From 630D-37 sp037447295 (GTDB lineage: Bacteria > Chloroflexota > Anaerolineae > Anaerolineales > Villigracilaceae), in contig JBBIGZ010000044.1 in the NCBI GenBank assembly GCA_037447295.1, positions 1-24,313 of the forward strand: a DNA stretch of 24,313 nucleotides, given 5' to 3'. The position numbers and the translations under genes are program-made. The notes under the pieces were generated by a model that saw only the letters and a list, made by a program, of their open reading frames with translations, made no database searches and was not told the DNA's origin. How positions within the stretch are numbered: position 1 is the stretch's first letter; each line of letters starts with the position of its first letter. Below, in pieces: positions 23,651-24,313 of the stretch.

Positions 23651-23933
23651 GAATTGTCAGGAAAACAGTTCCTCTTTGGCGATTGCCCACAAGCATAGGA
23701 AAAGCTCTGCGACCTTACAAAAACTTGGCGGCAAGCCAGATCAGAAAATTGACCGCAGCAGCCCTTATATCCTGCCGCGTGGCTTGAGCGCTGTTTGGCA
23801 ATGTGGCTACCCTATCATGGTTAGCCGTCCAGCCTTTTCCGTGCCATCTTTTCGGAGAGACTTGAAATAGGGACAATTACCAGTGTCTTACGTTCTGACG
23901 TTACGGACTTTGTCTTTGCATCCGTTTTTTGAA
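23651..23933. other. intergenic region between miaB and the small membrane protein
   Basis: No gene with recognisable similarity is seen in these 283 nt. A short plus-strand frame (23676-23870) ends FSVPSFRRDLK and has no ribosome-binding site. It could be a fragment of a decayed mobile element but there is no firm support. A weak imperfect hairpin (23804-23825) is present. Confidence 0.35.
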
Positions 23934-24164
23934 TCATTCATGAGGTTCCACAAAGTGCCTGTAAAAATGCCAAGCCAGCGGGTATGCAATTACAAAATTT
24001 AGAAACGCGATCCACACCCCAAGCCCTACCAAGCCAATTGTAACGATATCTATAATGTCTAAAAAGTACAACGAAGAAGATGTAAGGGCAAGTCCAACAC
24101 TGACAATCATTGCAAAGCGCCGCGACGTTAATAGATCCCTATTACGGTAATATCTAAGCGCCAT
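23934..24164 (-). CDS. small membrane protein, unknown function
   Basis: The 76-residue protein has a basic N-terminus (MALRYYRNRDLLTSRR) followed by two probable membrane helices (about residues 18-36 and 40-64) and a short polar tail. No family is recognised. AAGGTGAG lies about 13 nt before the ATG, farther than ideal. The gene sits in AT-richer DNA than the core genes, divergent from the transposase start, so it may be accessory. A decayed or chance frame cannot be excluded, although the hydrophobic pattern is coherent. Confidence 0.5.
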   Translation of the reverse strand: MALRYYRNRDLLTSRRFAMIVSVGLALTSSSLYFLDIIDIVTIGLVGLGVWIAFLNFVIAYPLAWHFYRHFVEPHE

Positions 24165-24194
24165 TACTATAGTTAACTCACCTTATGCAGTTTC

Positions 24195-24203
24195 TGGTAA
24201 ACT
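24195..24203 (+). promoter_or_regulatory. possible extended -10 before the transposase
   Basis: The sequence TG-G-TAAACT ends 6 nt before the transposase ATG (24210). No Shine-Dalgarno precedes the ATG. If it is used, the transcript would be leaderless, like several chromosomal genes here. Confidence 0.35.
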
Positions 24204-24209
24204 CAGAGT

Positions 24210-24313
24210 ATGAAAAACAGCAACCTCCTCGATTTGTACAGCGATTATCTGCTCAGCGCCTTCGGGCAAACGACGGGAACGGGGCTTTCAGCCCTGGTGG
24301 ACGGCGAAGTAAG
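24210..24313 (+). CDS. IS4/IS701-like transposase, N-terminal fragment
   Basis: The plus-strand frame from ATG 24210 to the edge gives 34 complete codons, starting MKNSNLLDLYSDYLLSAFGQ and continuing with TTGTGLSALVDGEVS. The pattern LLDLYSDYL-SxFGQTTxTGLSxLxDG is the usual start of transposases of the IS4/IS701 type that are common in Chloroflexota and cyanobacteria. The DDE catalytic core would lie beyond the window, so intactness cannot be judged. Confidence 0.72.
   Translation, partial: MKNSNLLDLYSDYLLSAFGQTTGTGLSALVDGEV

Larger units (their letters stand above)
24180..24313 (+). mobile_element. left end of an insertion sequence (IS4/IS701-like), cut by the window edge
   Basis: The identity rests on the transposase N-terminus that starts at 24210. 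The left boundary is only a guess: the terminal inverted repeat cannot be confirmed because the other end is outside the window. Confidence 0.45.

Overview
The window is a gene-dense, GC-rich bacterial chromosome segment, almost certainly from a member of the Chloroflexota, and Anaerolineae is my best guess. The reasons are the style of the envelope proteins (lipoproteins and a TPR protein with long Pro/Thr 'TPTP' linkers, an NBR1-type Ig domain and degenerate LysM domains), the short alpha-glucan phosphorylase type, and promoters with extended -10 boxes close against start codons. Taxonomy is inferred from protein style only; there is no rRNA gene here. Nearly all genes lie on the minus strand. 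The only confident plus-strand genes are the phosphorylase at the left and a transposase cut by the right edge.

Layout, left to right. At 1-63 lies the start of an OsmC-family gene (minus strand, cut by the edge). It is divergent from glgP (407-2557), which ends at a bidirectional terminator shared with a convergent M29 aminopeptidase (2639-3748). Next is recA (4369-5463), with a promoter that overlaps a LexA-like box, followed 3 nt downstream by a lipoprotein carrying an NBR1-type Ig domain (3802-4365). A membrane-anchored TPR protein (5546-7324) stands alone.

A compact run from 13266 down to 7493 holds a membrane-anchored alpha/beta hydrolase, a LysM lipoprotein, a Nudix hydrolase, an SDR-type epimerase that appears to start at CTG, and an 851-residue fusion of an SCP2-like domain with both the alpha and beta subunits of a 2-oxoacid/acetoin dehydrogenase E1. 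A second run from 17669 down to 13444 holds hutH, rsmI, a beta-propeller lipoprotein and an MptE-like (DUF115) protein. A third run from 22075 down to 17862 holds a cyclic-nucleotide-binding membrane protein with two PH-like modules, def, recF and a DUF72 protein. miaB (22280-23632) follows, then an AT-richer accessory end with a small membrane protein and the start of an IS4/IS701-like transposase.

The core genes cover glycogen use, DNA repair (recA, recF), protein and RNA maturation (def, rsmI, miaB) and peptide turnover. The most unusual points are the SCP2-E1alpha-E1beta fusion, the CNB plus duplicated TM-PH membrane protein, the CTG start whose absence would remove the Rossmann glycine motif, and several promoters whose predicted transcription start coincides with the start codon. 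I found no CRISPR array, tRNA, rRNA, phage module or recognisable defence system.
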